A DNA stretch of 64,000 nucleotides from DAIDJD01 sp035485275 (GTDB lineage Bacteria; Oederibacteriota; JAJYGY01; DAIDJD01), in the NCBI GenBank assembly GCA_035485275.1, contig DATHOE010000031.1, positions 1-64,000 of the forward strand, in the 5' to 3' direction. The notes under the pieces are model-generated. The model was not told where the DNA came from. It ran no database searches and saw nothing but the letters and a program-made list of their open reading frames with translations. Below are positions 49,668 to 57,702 of this stretch, piece after piece. A program made the translations under genes and the position numbers. Numbering within the stretch: the first letter of the stretch is position 1; every line of letters begins with the position of its first letter.

Positions 49668-50285
49668 ATGGACAGGGCATCGAAATCCTCGAAGGCCTAC
49701 GGCGTCTGGGCGGCATTCCTAGCCCTGGCCCTCGGTTGCGCCGCGTGCACGCCGCTGACGTCCTCCAATCCCCTCAGCCCGGGCTTGGGGGCCTCGTCGG
49801 GCTCCGCCTGTCCCGCGGTGTACAGTTTCGAAAACGGCAGCATAGCGGGCTGGAACGCCCCCACCTGGCCCGGCGGCCTCATCGGCATGATCGTCGACCA
49901 GATGCAGGCCCACTGCGGGACGCATGCCCTGCACCTGAACATGAAGCTCGGCTACACGGGGCTCCCCAACCAGACGGCCTCGACCAGCGAGGCGCTGGCG
50001 GTGACCTACTTCGCCCTGCCGCTGACCCTGAATAACAACAATGTCCAGCTCTGGAGCTACTTCGGCCAGACACCGCCGGCCGGCGTGACGATGACAGTGG
50101 TCTTGTTGAACCAGCAAGGGGGCTGGGCCTGGTCCCAAGCCCAGAGCGGCTTCAGCGGCGGAGCCTGGGCGCCTTTCAACGCCACGGTGACGAGCGCGAA
50201 TCTCGCGGGATTTGAGCTTCAGTTCAGCATGAGCGGCAGCAGCACATGGAGCGGAGATGTCTGGATCGATGATATCAACTGGTAA
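49668..50285 (+). CDS. lipoprotein paralogous to the preceding gene
   Basis: ATG 49668, after AGGGGCC, gives 205 residues. The signal ends LALGCAAC, with lipid on the second Cys; the mature part shows SNPLSPGLGASSG, then a single beta-sandwich (YSFENGSIAGWNAP at its start, WSGDVWIDDINW at its end). The pattern ENG.IAGW...IDDI.W is that of jelly-roll carbohydrate-binding modules. It lies 5 bases after the previous stop and overlaps the next gene. It is probably a surface glycan-binding lipoprotein. Confidence 0.78.
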   Translation: MDRASKSSKAYGVWAAFLALALGCAACTPLTSSNPLSPGLGASSGSACPAVYSFENGSIAGWNAPTWPGGLIGMIVDQMQAHCGTHALHLNMKLGYTGLPNQTASTSEALAVTYFALPLTLNNNNVQLWSYFGQTPPAGVTMTVVLLNQQGGWAWSQAQSGFSGGAWAPFNATVTSANLAGFELQFSMSGSSTWSGDVWIDDINW

Positions 50286-52203
50286 AAGGCCGGTGGCGGG
50301 GGCCGCGCTGGTCCTGGCCTTCTGTCTGGCGCCCCTGCGCCTGCCCGCCTACGTCATCTCGGCCACCCTGGAGTACAGCGTGGACGAAATCGCCAGCTTC
50401 TACCTCAACGGCCACGCGGTGGCCCTCAACACTCCGGACCATTACCCGGACTACGCGGTGCTTTCGACCACGGACGGGACCCTGCCCCTGAAGTACTTCA
50501 ACCCCAACGGCGACAACCTGCTGGCGGTGTCGGATTTCGTGCGGCGCGGCGGCGGCGACATCGCCATCAGCTACCGCCTGACGGTGCACCACAGCAACGG
50601 GGACCCCGTGGTGGTCTGGAGCGTGCCCGCGGGCACCAAGCTCCTGCACCTCTCCGAGGGCCAGCCCCAGCCCGCGGGCTGGTACCTGCCGGGATTCGAC
50701 GACTCGGCCTGGCCCCAGGCCGTCAAGATGGCCTACGGCACGGCTTGGTACACCTATCCGGAAATTCCCGACCCCGCCTTCGGCAGCGGCTTCGGGTTCC
50801 AGGGGGTGGTGCCGCACCTTTCCTTCAGCGCCAGCGGCGCGGCAAAATCAGGGGACGTGGACCTTTTCCGCAACCATTTCAGCTTCCCCTACAGCGCCTC
50901 CAGGACCCGCATCTACGTCAACCCGCCCGCGGCCGTCCAGGGCCAGGCGGTGGCGGTGCGCATCCTGCCGGGCCGTGACGCCGCGGATGTGGGCGCCTTC
51001 TCCATGTACGCCGACCTCCCCAAGGGCCTGCAGCTGATGAGCGCGCCCAAGGCCTCCTCCTATGACCGCCAGGCGAACCGGGTGGCATGGTCCTACCCGG
51101 ATGCGCAGGCCTCGGTGCGTTATATCCCGCTGGGCGCGGACAGGGTGATCGACGCCGGGGGCTGGACCAATCCGGAGAAGGTGCTGGGCGGCTTCAAACC
51201 CACCTACCACCCCACGGGCTGGTACCACAACGGCATCCCCGAAGATTTGTACAAGGATGGGGCGACCTTCTATCCGGGTTCGGAGGGCGTCTTCGGCCTG
51301 TCCCAGCCCGACCCCGCGGTGGTGGCGGCTTTCCCCGAGATTCTGGGGGTCATTTTCCACGGCCAGATGATGGCGGGCGGACAGAACACGGCCACGGTCA
51401 AGGACGTGGACGATTTCATGTTCAACTATTCGGTCACGCCCGACGGCAAAAAGGTCCTGAAGCACGGCGCCTGGGTGAGCCGGGTGAGCAACGCGAACGC
51501 ATGGTTCGACGGCTACTACGACGCCTCCACGGACATTCCCTGGACCTGGGCCGACGTGCAGAACCTGCGCGTGTACATGGAGGCCGAGACCCGGCGCAAC
51601 CCGGACAAGAACACCGTCGCCTCGATGTGGGCGGTGGTGCGCTGCTACCGGCCCCAGGACATGGCCCCGGTGTTCTACGCCCGCGTCACCGACTCCGACT
51701 GCGAGAACCTGCACCTGAACGCCGGGCTCTACTCCCGGCGTTTCGGGACGGCCTCCTCCGACGGGGTCGATCTTCCGGTGAACCAGGGCATCTGCCCCAC
51801 GCCGACCGCGATCCCTACGGTCTCGGTCTACATCGCGCCCGAGCCCGGCGCCTCGCCCACGCCCCTGCCCGGGATCAAGATGTCGGGCGCCGACATACTC
51901 GGCCTGGCATGCCTGAGCAGCGCACCGGAGCCCTTCAACTACGCCGGCGTGTTCATGCAGTTCTGCCTGAAGAAACCCGCCCAGGTCAAGGTCCGGATTT
52001 TCGACGGCTCCAACAACCTGGTGCGCGAGTTCGACGGAGGCAGCTTCGGCGCCGGGGACGGCCAGATCTTCTTCAACGCCCAGGACGCCTCCCAGAAGCC
52101 CCTCCTGCCGGGCGCCTACACCTACCAGCTCTACGCCACCAACGGCCAGGTGTCGGTGGAGCGCAACGGCAGCTTCACGCGCGCCTCGGACAAGGGCCAA
52201 TGA
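50269..52203 (+). CDS. secreted multidomain protein with short Thr-Pro linker and FlgD-like Ig domain
   Basis: ATG 50269 gives about 644 residues and a signal peptide (MISTGKRPVAGAALVLAF); ATG 50257 is an alternative, and both overlap the preceding gene. The N-terminal half has jelly-roll-like segments (DDSAWPQAVKMAYG). After GICPTPTAIPT, again a Cys directly before a Thr-Pro linker, the C-terminus has a FlgD-like Ig domain (VKVRIFDGSNNLVREFDG, GAYTYQLYATNG). Its TGA overlaps the next ATG, so they are translationally coupled. Function unknown; envelope location expected. Confidence 0.75.
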   Translation: MISTGKRPVAGAALVLAFCLAPLRLPAYVISATLEYSVDEIASFYLNGHAVALNTPDHYPDYAVLSTTDGTLPLKYFNPNGDNLLAVSDFVRRGGGDIAISYRLTVHHSNGDPVVVWSVPAGTKLLHLSEGQPQPAGWYLPGFDDSAWPQAVKMAYGTAWYTYPEIPDPAFGSGFGFQGVVPHLSFSASGAAKSGDVDLFRNHFSFPYSASRTRIYVNPPAAVQGQAVAVRILPGRDAADVGAFSMYADLPKGLQLMSAPKASSYDRQANRVAWSYPDAQASVRYIPLGADRVIDAGGWTNPEKVLGGFKPTYHPTGWYHNGIPEDLYKDGATFYPGSEGVFGLSQPDPAVVAAFPEILGVIFHGQMMAGGQNTATVKDVDDFMFNYSVTPDGKKVLKHGAWVSRVSNANAWFDGYYDASTDIPWTWADVQNLRVYMEAETRRNPDKNTVASMWAVVRCYRPQDMAPVFYARVTDSDCENLHLNAGLYSRRFGTASSDGVDLPVNQGICPTPTAIPTVSVYIAPEPGASPTPLPGIKMSGADILGLACLSSAPEPFNYAGVFMQFCLKKPAQVKVRIFDGSNNLVREFDGGSFGAGDGQIFFNAQDASQKPLLPGAYTYQLYATNGQVSVERNGSFTRASDKGQ

Positions 52204-53228
52204 TGCGGCGTTTCGCGGCGGGATTCCTGCTCCTGAGCCTCCTGGCATCGCAGGCCTGGGCGAAGCTCTATTACATCAACCAGGGCGTGCGCTACCACAT
52301 CGGCGACGGGAAATCCGCCGAGTCCGGGGACGCGATGTTCGTGGGCACCTATCCCTTGGTGGGGAAGCAGTGGGTGGAGGGCTTCCGCATGGACCGCCGC
52401 GACCGGGTGAAGGTGAACATCCGCCACCTATGGGGCGTGGACGACTGCGAATACTGCAAGGACCTGGTCTGGATCGACGGCAAACTGATGGGCCGTCTGG
52501 ACGCCGCGGAGAACAAGACCGGCTTCGCCACGCCCCCCCAATTGGCCGCGGACCTGGACGCGGGCGACCACCTGCTGATGATCGAAAGCGTGGGCATGGA
52601 GCAGGCGGACGACTTCGTCATGGAGGGCGTCAGCGTGGGCACCGGCGAGGCGAACATCGTGCTGATGCAGCCCGGCCCGGTCATCAAAGGCCCCATGGAC
52701 CCCATGCCCAAGCTGTTCGCGCCGGAGCCGGTGGGCAAGGGGCTCTGCGACAGCCTGGTGCGGGAGCGCAATTGGATGCTGGGCTGGGAGCAGGGGCAGC
52801 CCCGCGACCTGAGCCTTACCTCGGACGAGGATCCGGCAGCCAGCCCGCTCCTCCTGGGCCTGCCGCAGGGCTCCTACTGCGCGCTCCAGGTCGAATCGAC
52901 GGGCGCGGACGGCACCGGCAAACTCGGTCAGGCCTTTGAAATCCTGGCCGGGGACCAGGGCCGCGACGGCTGGGATCTACAGTATGACGGCGGCGGCGTG
53001 GCCCACGGAAACGTGGTCCGGGACGGCGATTACACGCCTGAAAGCTTTCCGGCCCCGGCCTGGCATCCGGGTTGGAACCTGGTGGAAGTGCAACGCTGCC
53101 GCGACGGAAGCCTGAGCGCCTCGGTCAACGGCCAGCCCCTCGGCCCCAGCGTGGACGTCCCGGGGGCTTCCGCCGGCATACGCCTCCAAGGCCTCGGCCT
53201 TGACCTGGACGTCCGTCCGGCGCCCTAA
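52200..53228 (+). CDS. secreted protein of unknown function with beta-rich domains
   Basis: The 342-residue protein starts ATGATG overlapping the previous stop, with AAGGG before it. It has a signal peptide (RFAAGFLLLSLLASQAWA). The mature part contains two Cys in DDCEYCKDLVWIDGKLMG, and a late region resembling a concanavalin-like sandwich (NLVEVQRCRDGSLSASVNG). No family is recognised. It sits between a secreted FlgD-like protein and galactokinase in the same operon. Confidence 0.72.
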   Translation: MMRRFAAGFLLLSLLASQAWAKLYYINQGVRYHIGDGKSAESGDAMFVGTYPLVGKQWVEGFRMDRRDRVKVNIRHLWGVDDCEYCKDLVWIDGKLMGRLDAAENKTGFATPPQLAADLDAGDHLLMIESVGMEQADDFVMEGVSVGTGEANIVLMQPGPVIKGPMDPMPKLFAPEPVGKGLCDSLVRERNWMLGWEQGQPRDLSLTSDEDPAASPLLLGLPQGSYCALQVESTGADGTGKLGQAFEILAGDQGRDGWDLQYDGGGVAHGNVVRDGDYTPESFPAPAWHPGWNLVEVQRCRDGSLSASVNGQPLGPSVDVPGASAGIRLQGLGLDLDVRPAP

Positions 53229-53249
53229 TTTCCCCTGAACGGAGCGCAT

Positions 53250-54422
53250 ATGACCACCCCGACCAAAAACGGGATGATGCAGGAAGCGGAAAAGGCCTTC
53301 GCGCAGCACTTCAACGGAGCCTGCAGCCACGTGGCCGCGGCCCCCGGCCGCGTCAACCTCATCGGCGAGCACACGGACTACAACGACGGCTTCGTCCTGC
53401 CCATGGCCCTGGACAAGGGCGTCTACGCCTGCGTCCGCCTGCGCGACGACCTCAAGGTGCGCGTCCTGTCCGCGGACTACAAAACGGAAGGGAGCTTCAG
53501 CCTGACGGACCTCCAGCCCGGCGCGATCAAGGGCTGGCTGGGCTATGTCGCGGCCGTGTACTGGGCCCTCAAGAAGGAGGGCTATACCGTGCGCGGGGCG
53601 GACATGCTGCTGATGGGGGACCTGCCGCAGGGCACCGGGTTGTCCTCCTCCGCGGCCCTGGAGCTGGCCGTGGCCCGGGCGGCCTGCGCCCTGGGGAACT
53701 GGCAATGGGACGGGGAAGCCATGGCCCTGCTCTGCCAGAAGGCGGAGAACGGCTACGTCGGGGTCAACTGCGGGATCATGGACCAGTTCGCGGTGGCGGT
53801 GGGCGAGCCCCACTCCGCGCTCTTCCTGGACTGCCGCACCTTGGCCCACGAAAGCCTGCCGGTGCTGTGGAAGGACGCGGAATTCGTGGTCATCAATTCC
53901 GGGGTCAGCCGCTCCCTGAATTCCAGCAAGTACAATGAACGGCGCGAGGAATGCGATCTGGCGGTCCGCAAGCTGTCCGTGCGCTTCCCCAAGGTGGCTT
54001 CCTTGAGGGACGCCACCCTGGAGATGCTGAAGGAGGTCCCGGACGACAAAGGGACCTGGTGGCGCAGGGCCCGGCATGTGGTCTCCGAGGACGGCCGCGT
54101 CCTGAAGGCCCTGGAGGCCCTGCGCTCCGGGGACCCCTCCGCCTTCGGCAAGCTCATGACCGAGTCCCACGCCAGCCTCAAGGACGACTATGAGGTGAGC
54201 TGCGCGGAATTGGACGTGCTGGTCGAGACCGCGCTGGCACAGGAGGGCTGTTTCGGCTCTCGTTTGACGGGGGCGGGATTCGGCGGCTGCACGATCAGCC
54301 TGGTGGCCAAGGAGGCGGTGCCCGCCTTCATCAAGAACGTGGTCAAGACCTACCGCCAGGCCACCGGCAAGGAAGCCCAGCCCTTCGTGTTCAAGGCGGG
54401 GCGCACGGCCCGGCTTCTGTGA
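53250..54422 (+). CDS. galK: galactokinase
   Basis: The 390-residue protein is a GHMP kinase with all galactokinase marks: PGRVNLIGEHTDYNDGFVLP near residue 32, the ATP loop LPQGTGLSSSAALE near 126, NCGIMDQFAVAVG with the expected catalytic Asp near 170, and GSRLTGAGFGGC near 338. It makes galactose 1-phosphate from galactose and ATP. GGAG precedes the ATG. It is the last gene of the operon starting at 44349, 21 bases after the preceding stop, which ties that whole envelope operon to galactose use. No galT or galE is in the window. Confidence 0.95.
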   Translation: MTTPTKNGMMQEAEKAFAQHFNGACSHVAAAPGRVNLIGEHTDYNDGFVLPMALDKGVYACVRLRDDLKVRVLSADYKTEGSFSLTDLQPGAIKGWLGYVAAVYWALKKEGYTVRGADMLLMGDLPQGTGLSSSAALELAVARAACALGNWQWDGEAMALLCQKAENGYVGVNCGIMDQFAVAVGEPHSALFLDCRTLAHESLPVLWKDAEFVVINSGVSRSLNSSKYNERREECDLAVRKLSVRFPKVASLRDATLEMLKEVPDDKGTWWRRARHVVSEDGRVLKALEALRSGDPSAFGKLMTESHASLKDDYEVSCAELDVLVETALAQEGCFGSRLTGAGFGGCTISLVAKEAVPAFIKNVVKTYRQATGKEAQPFVFKAGRTARLL

Positions 54423-54430
54423 GGGGCTCC

Positions 54431-54465
54431 CCCATGGGACGGGGAAACCCCCGTTTTCCCATGGG
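54431..54465 (+). terminator. strong hairpin after galactokinase
   Basis: CCCATGGG (54431-54438) pairs with CCCATGGG (54458-54465), and inside it CGGGG (54440-54444) pairs with CCCCG (54449-54453). No T run follows, so it may be a terminator helped by other factors or a 3' stabilising hairpin. Its right end touches the promoter of the next operon. Confidence 0.6.
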
Positions 54466-54484
54466 TGCCTGGGGGACTCTGGCT

Positions 54485-54490
54485 TATAAT
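54485..54490 (+). promoter_or_regulatory. -10 box of the sugar ABC importer operon
   Basis: A perfect TATAAT lies 35 bases before the first permease ATG. The -35 position at 17-base spacing reads TGGGTG, which is weak and lies within the end of the upstream hairpin, so an activator may be needed. AAGGAG at the proper distance precedes the ATG. Confidence 0.5.
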
Positions 54491-54525
54491 GAAGCGGTCT
54501 TGGAATGCGCTTTAAGGAGTTTTGA

Positions 54526-55389
54526 ATGAAAAATCGTTGGGGCTATCTGTTCATCAGCCCTTGGTTGATCGGCGCGCTCTTCTTCGTGGTGGGCCCCTTC
54601 ATCGCCAGCGTGTATTTCTCCTTTACCCGCTATGACATCGTCAATTCGCCGGTATGGGTGGGCATGGCGAATTACAAGACCCTCTTTTTCGACGACCCCC
54701 TCTTTTGGAACGGCCTGCTGACCACCCTGGAGTACGCGGCCGTGGCCGTCCCCCTGGGGATCATCGGGGGCGTGGGCCTGGCCCTGCTCCTGAACCTTGA
54801 ACTCCCCGGCATGGGCATCTATCGCACGATCTTTTACCTTCCTTCCATCGTGCCGGTGGTGGCGAGTTCGGTCGTGTTCATGTGGCTGCTTAACCCTCAG
54901 ATCGGCCTGGTCAACAGCCTCATCCGCCTGCTCGGGGTGGAAGGTCCCAATTGGCTGCAGAAACGCCCCTTCGCCTTCTGGTCCCTGGTGGGCATGTCCC
55001 TGTGGAGCCTGGGGGGCAGCATGATCATCTACCTCGCCGGCCTGAAGGACGTCCCCACGACCCTGTACGAGGCGGCGGTGATCGACGGCGCCGGGGCCTG
55101 GAACCGGACCCGGCACATCACCCTCCCCCTGCTGACCCCGGTGATCTTCTTCAACCTGGTGATGGGCGTGATCGGCGCTTTCCAGTACTTCACCCAGGCC
55201 TACATCATGACCCAGGGCGGACCCGAGGACAGCACCACCTTCTACGGCCTGTATATCTTTTTCAGGGCCTGGCGCTACCTGGACATGGGCTACGCCAGCG
55301 CCCTGGCCTGGGTGCTCTTCCTGGCCATCACCTGCGTGACCGCGGTGATCTTCAAGACCCATTCGAAGTGGGTGTTCTATGGCCGATGA
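54526..55389 (+). CDS. sugar ABC transporter permease, MalF/UgpA type
   Basis: The 287-residue protein has six predicted membrane segments and the cytoplasmic EAA loop YEAAVIDGAGAWNRTRHITL near residue 185, which docks the ATPase. It belongs to the CUT1 carbohydrate uptake family. It overlaps the substrate-binding protein gene by 11 bases. No ATPase gene is in the operon; CUT1 systems often share an MsmK/UgpC-type ATPase encoded elsewhere. Confidence 0.92.
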   Translation: MKNRWGYLFISPWLIGALFFVVGPFIASVYFSFTRYDIVNSPVWVGMANYKTLFFDDPLFWNGLLTTLEYAAVAVPLGIIGGVGLALLLNLELPGMGIYRTIFYLPSIVPVVASSVVFMWLLNPQIGLVNSLIRLLGVEGPNWLQKRPFAFWSLVGMSLWSLGGSMIIYLAGLKDVPTTLYEAAVIDGAGAWNRTRHITLPLLTPVIFFNLVMGVIGAFQYFTQAYIMTQGGPEDSTTFYGLYIFFRAWRYLDMGYASALAWVLFLAITCVTAVIFKTHSKWVFYGR

Positions 55390-56734
55390 GTCCTCCTCCC
55401 GGGGCCTTTGGCTGGGCCTGGCGGTGATCCTGGTGGTGGCGGTGGCGGTGCCCTGGATCGTGCCGGGCCCCGGCCAGCGCCATTATCCGCACCGCAAAGT
55501 GGTCCGCTTCTGGCACGTCTGGACCGGCGACTGGGAAAAGGTCGTGGACGGGATTTGCGACCAGTTCAACGAAAGCCAGACCGAATACGAGGTGATCCCC
55601 CTCAGCGTGCCGGGCGACGAAGCGGACTCGAAGTTCCTCATCGCCGTGGCCGGGGACAATCCGCCGGATTGCATGGCCCAATGGCAGGACGTGATCCCGA
55701 ACTGGGCGGAAAGCAAGCTGGTGGTGCCTTTGGACACGCTGATGGCGCCCGACGAATGGGAGCACCAGCAGAAGTCGATCTTCCCGGCGGCCCTGCGGAT
55801 AGGGATGTATAAAGGGCATTTGTACGGCCTGACCGTGGGCATGAACGTCTACGGGCTCTACTACCGCCCGGACTACTTCCGCGAAGCCGGCCTGGATCCG
55901 GACCATCTCCCCGGCACCCTGGAGGGCCTCTCGGCCTGGGCCGCGAAGATGGACAAGGTGGACGCCAACGGCAACCTGATCCGGGTGGGCTTCCTGCCAT
56001 GGGGCATGCGGAATTTCGCGCCGATCTTCGGGGGCGGCTTTTTCGACTGGGCCAAGGGCAGCCTGAACCTGGACACGCCCGAGAACATGCGGGCCCTGGA
56101 GTGGCTCACGGACCAGCACGAACGCCTGGGCTTCGACAAGGTGGTGCGTTTCGAGGCGTCCCAACACACGGCCAGCGGCGGCCAGGGCGACTGGCCCTTC
56201 ATGACCGGGGCCATGGCCATGGACCTGGACGGCCAATGGCGGGTGCAGGAAGTGAAGCGCCTGGCCCCGGATTTCGACTACCGCACGGCGCCGATCCCGC
56301 CGCCGGCCGGGGGGCGCTCAAACGCCGGATTCTGCAACGGGAACTTCATGGTCATCCCCACCAGCGCCCACGATGTGGCGGGCGCCTGGGCCTTCATCAA
56401 ATTCTGGTCGGGGCTGGTCAATCCCCAGCGGGCCGCCTCTTTCTACACCTCGGGCGGCTGGCTGCCCATGAACCGCGAGGTCAGGGACGCGCCCCTGTAC
56501 CAGGATTACATCCGCCAAAATCCGCAGTTCAAGACCTTCGTGGACCTGCTGGAGAGCCCCAACCTCTACCCCATCCCGCCGGTGCCCTACCAGGTCTATC
56601 TTTCGGACCGGATTGACCGCATGGAGGAAAGCGCGTGCATCGGCAGCGTGTCGCCCAGGCAGGCCATGGACCGGCTGCTGCTGGAGATGAAGCGCGAATT
56701 GAGGCTTAGGAAGGAATACGGCTATGTCGACTAA
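55379..56734 (+). CDS. sugar ABC transporter substrate-binding protein (family 1), membrane-anchored
   Basis: The 451-residue protein has an N-terminal hydrophobic segment (LGLAVILVVAVAVPWIVPG) without a lipobox, so it seems tethered by an uncleaved anchor rather than by lipid. The body is MalE-like: FWHVWTGDWEKVVDG, AVAGDNPPDC, LYGLTVGMNVYGLYYR, and late FIKFWSGLVNPQRAA and FYTSGGWLPMNREV. It would capture an oligosaccharide and hand it to the two flanking permeases. It overlaps both neighbours (11 bases each), so translation is coupled. Confidence 0.9.
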   Translation: MADESSSRGLWLGLAVILVVAVAVPWIVPGPGQRHYPHRKVVRFWHVWTGDWEKVVDGICDQFNESQTEYEVIPLSVPGDEADSKFLIAVAGDNPPDCMAQWQDVIPNWAESKLVVPLDTLMAPDEWEHQQKSIFPAALRIGMYKGHLYGLTVGMNVYGLYYRPDYFREAGLDPDHLPGTLEGLSAWAAKMDKVDANGNLIRVGFLPWGMRNFAPIFGGGFFDWAKGSLNLDTPENMRALEWLTDQHERLGFDKVVRFEASQHTASGGQGDWPFMTGAMAMDLDGQWRVQEVKRLAPDFDYRTAPIPPPAGGRSNAGFCNGNFMVIPTSAHDVAGAWAFIKFWSGLVNPQRAASFYTSGGWLPMNREVRDAPLYQDYIRQNPQFKTFVDLLESPNLYPIPPVPYQVYLSDRIDRMEESACIGSVSPRQAMDRLLLEMKRELRLRKEYGYVD

Positions 56735-57587
56735 GCTCGGGATCTTCGGATTCAAGCGTTCGCACCAGGTGCTGGCCCACACGGTCATCATCTTGATCAG
56801 CATCCCCTTCATGCTGCCGCTGATCTGGATGGTGTGCACGGCCTTCAAGTCCAACGCCCAGATATTCACCGGAGCCCAGGGCCTGAGCCTGTCGAGCTTC
56901 TTCCCCTGGCCGCTGCGCTGGCAGAACTTCACAGACGCCATGAAGCTGGTGCCTTTCGCCACCTACCTGCGCAACACGATGATGCTTTGCGCGCTGAACG
57001 TGGCCGGGGCGGTGGCGTCCAGCGCGGTGGTCGCCTACGGCTTCGCGCGCATGGAGTTCCGGTTCCGTGAGACGCTGTTCTGGGCCATGGTGGCCACCAT
57101 CGCCCTGCCCAGTCAGGTCACCATGATCCCGGTCTTCGCCCTGTTCAGGGCCCTGCACTGGACCGGGACCTACCTGCCTCTGGTGGTGCCGGCCTTCTTC
57201 GCCAGCCCCTTTTACGTCTTCCTGCTGCGGCAGTTCTTCATGACCATCCCGGAGGACATCTCCGAGGCCGGCTGCATCGACGGCGCCAGCGAGTGGCGCA
57301 TCTTCTGGCAGCTCTACCTGCCCTTGGCCGGCCCGGCCCTGGCGACCTGCGCCCTGTTCCAGTTCCTCTTCACCTGGAACGATTTCTTCGGCCCCCTGCT
57401 CTATCTCGACGACCCGAGCCAGTACACGGTCGCCTACGGCCTGCAGCAGTTCGTCAGCAACTACGGCAGCTACTGGGGCCAGCTCATGGCCGCGGCCACG
57501 ATCTTCACCGTGCCCATCATCGTGCTCTTCTTCTTCACCCAGAAGACATTCATCGAAGGCATCAGCACCACCGGCGGCAAGGGCTGA
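56724..57587 (+). CDS. sugar ABC transporter permease, MalG/UgpE type
   Basis: The 287-residue protein has six membrane segments and the EAA loop SEAGCIDGASEWRIFWQLYL near residue 177. It pairs with the MalF-type permease two genes upstream to form the CUT1 channel. A strong terminator lies 69 bases after its stop. Confidence 0.92.
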   Translation: MSTKLGIFGFKRSHQVLAHTVIILISIPFMLPLIWMVCTAFKSNAQIFTGAQGLSLSSFFPWPLRWQNFTDAMKLVPFATYLRNTMMLCALNVAGAVASSAVVAYGFARMEFRFRETLFWAMVATIALPSQVTMIPVFALFRALHWTGTYLPLVVPAFFASPFYVFLLRQFFMTIPEDISEAGCIDGASEWRIFWQLYLPLAGPALATCALFQFLFTWNDFFGPLLYLDDPSQYTVAYGLQQFVSNYGSYWGQLMAAATIFTVPIIVLFFFTQKTFIEGISTTGGKG

Positions 57588-57655
57588 GGGCCCCTGCCGC
57601 GGCGGTCCGCGTCCGGATTTGTTTGGCTCGTGAAAGGGTCGTTTGGGGTCGTTCG

Positions 57656-57693
57656 AGGGTGTCCGCCGAACACTGCGGACACCCTTTGTTTTT
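57656..57693 (+). terminator. rho-independent terminator of the ABC importer operon
   Basis: AGGGTGTCCGC (57656-57666) pairs perfectly with GCGGACACCCT (57675-57685) around an 8-base loop, followed by TTGTTTTTG on the plus strand. It lies between convergent operons. Confidence 0.88.
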
Positions 57694-57702
57694 GGGCCGG
57701 AC

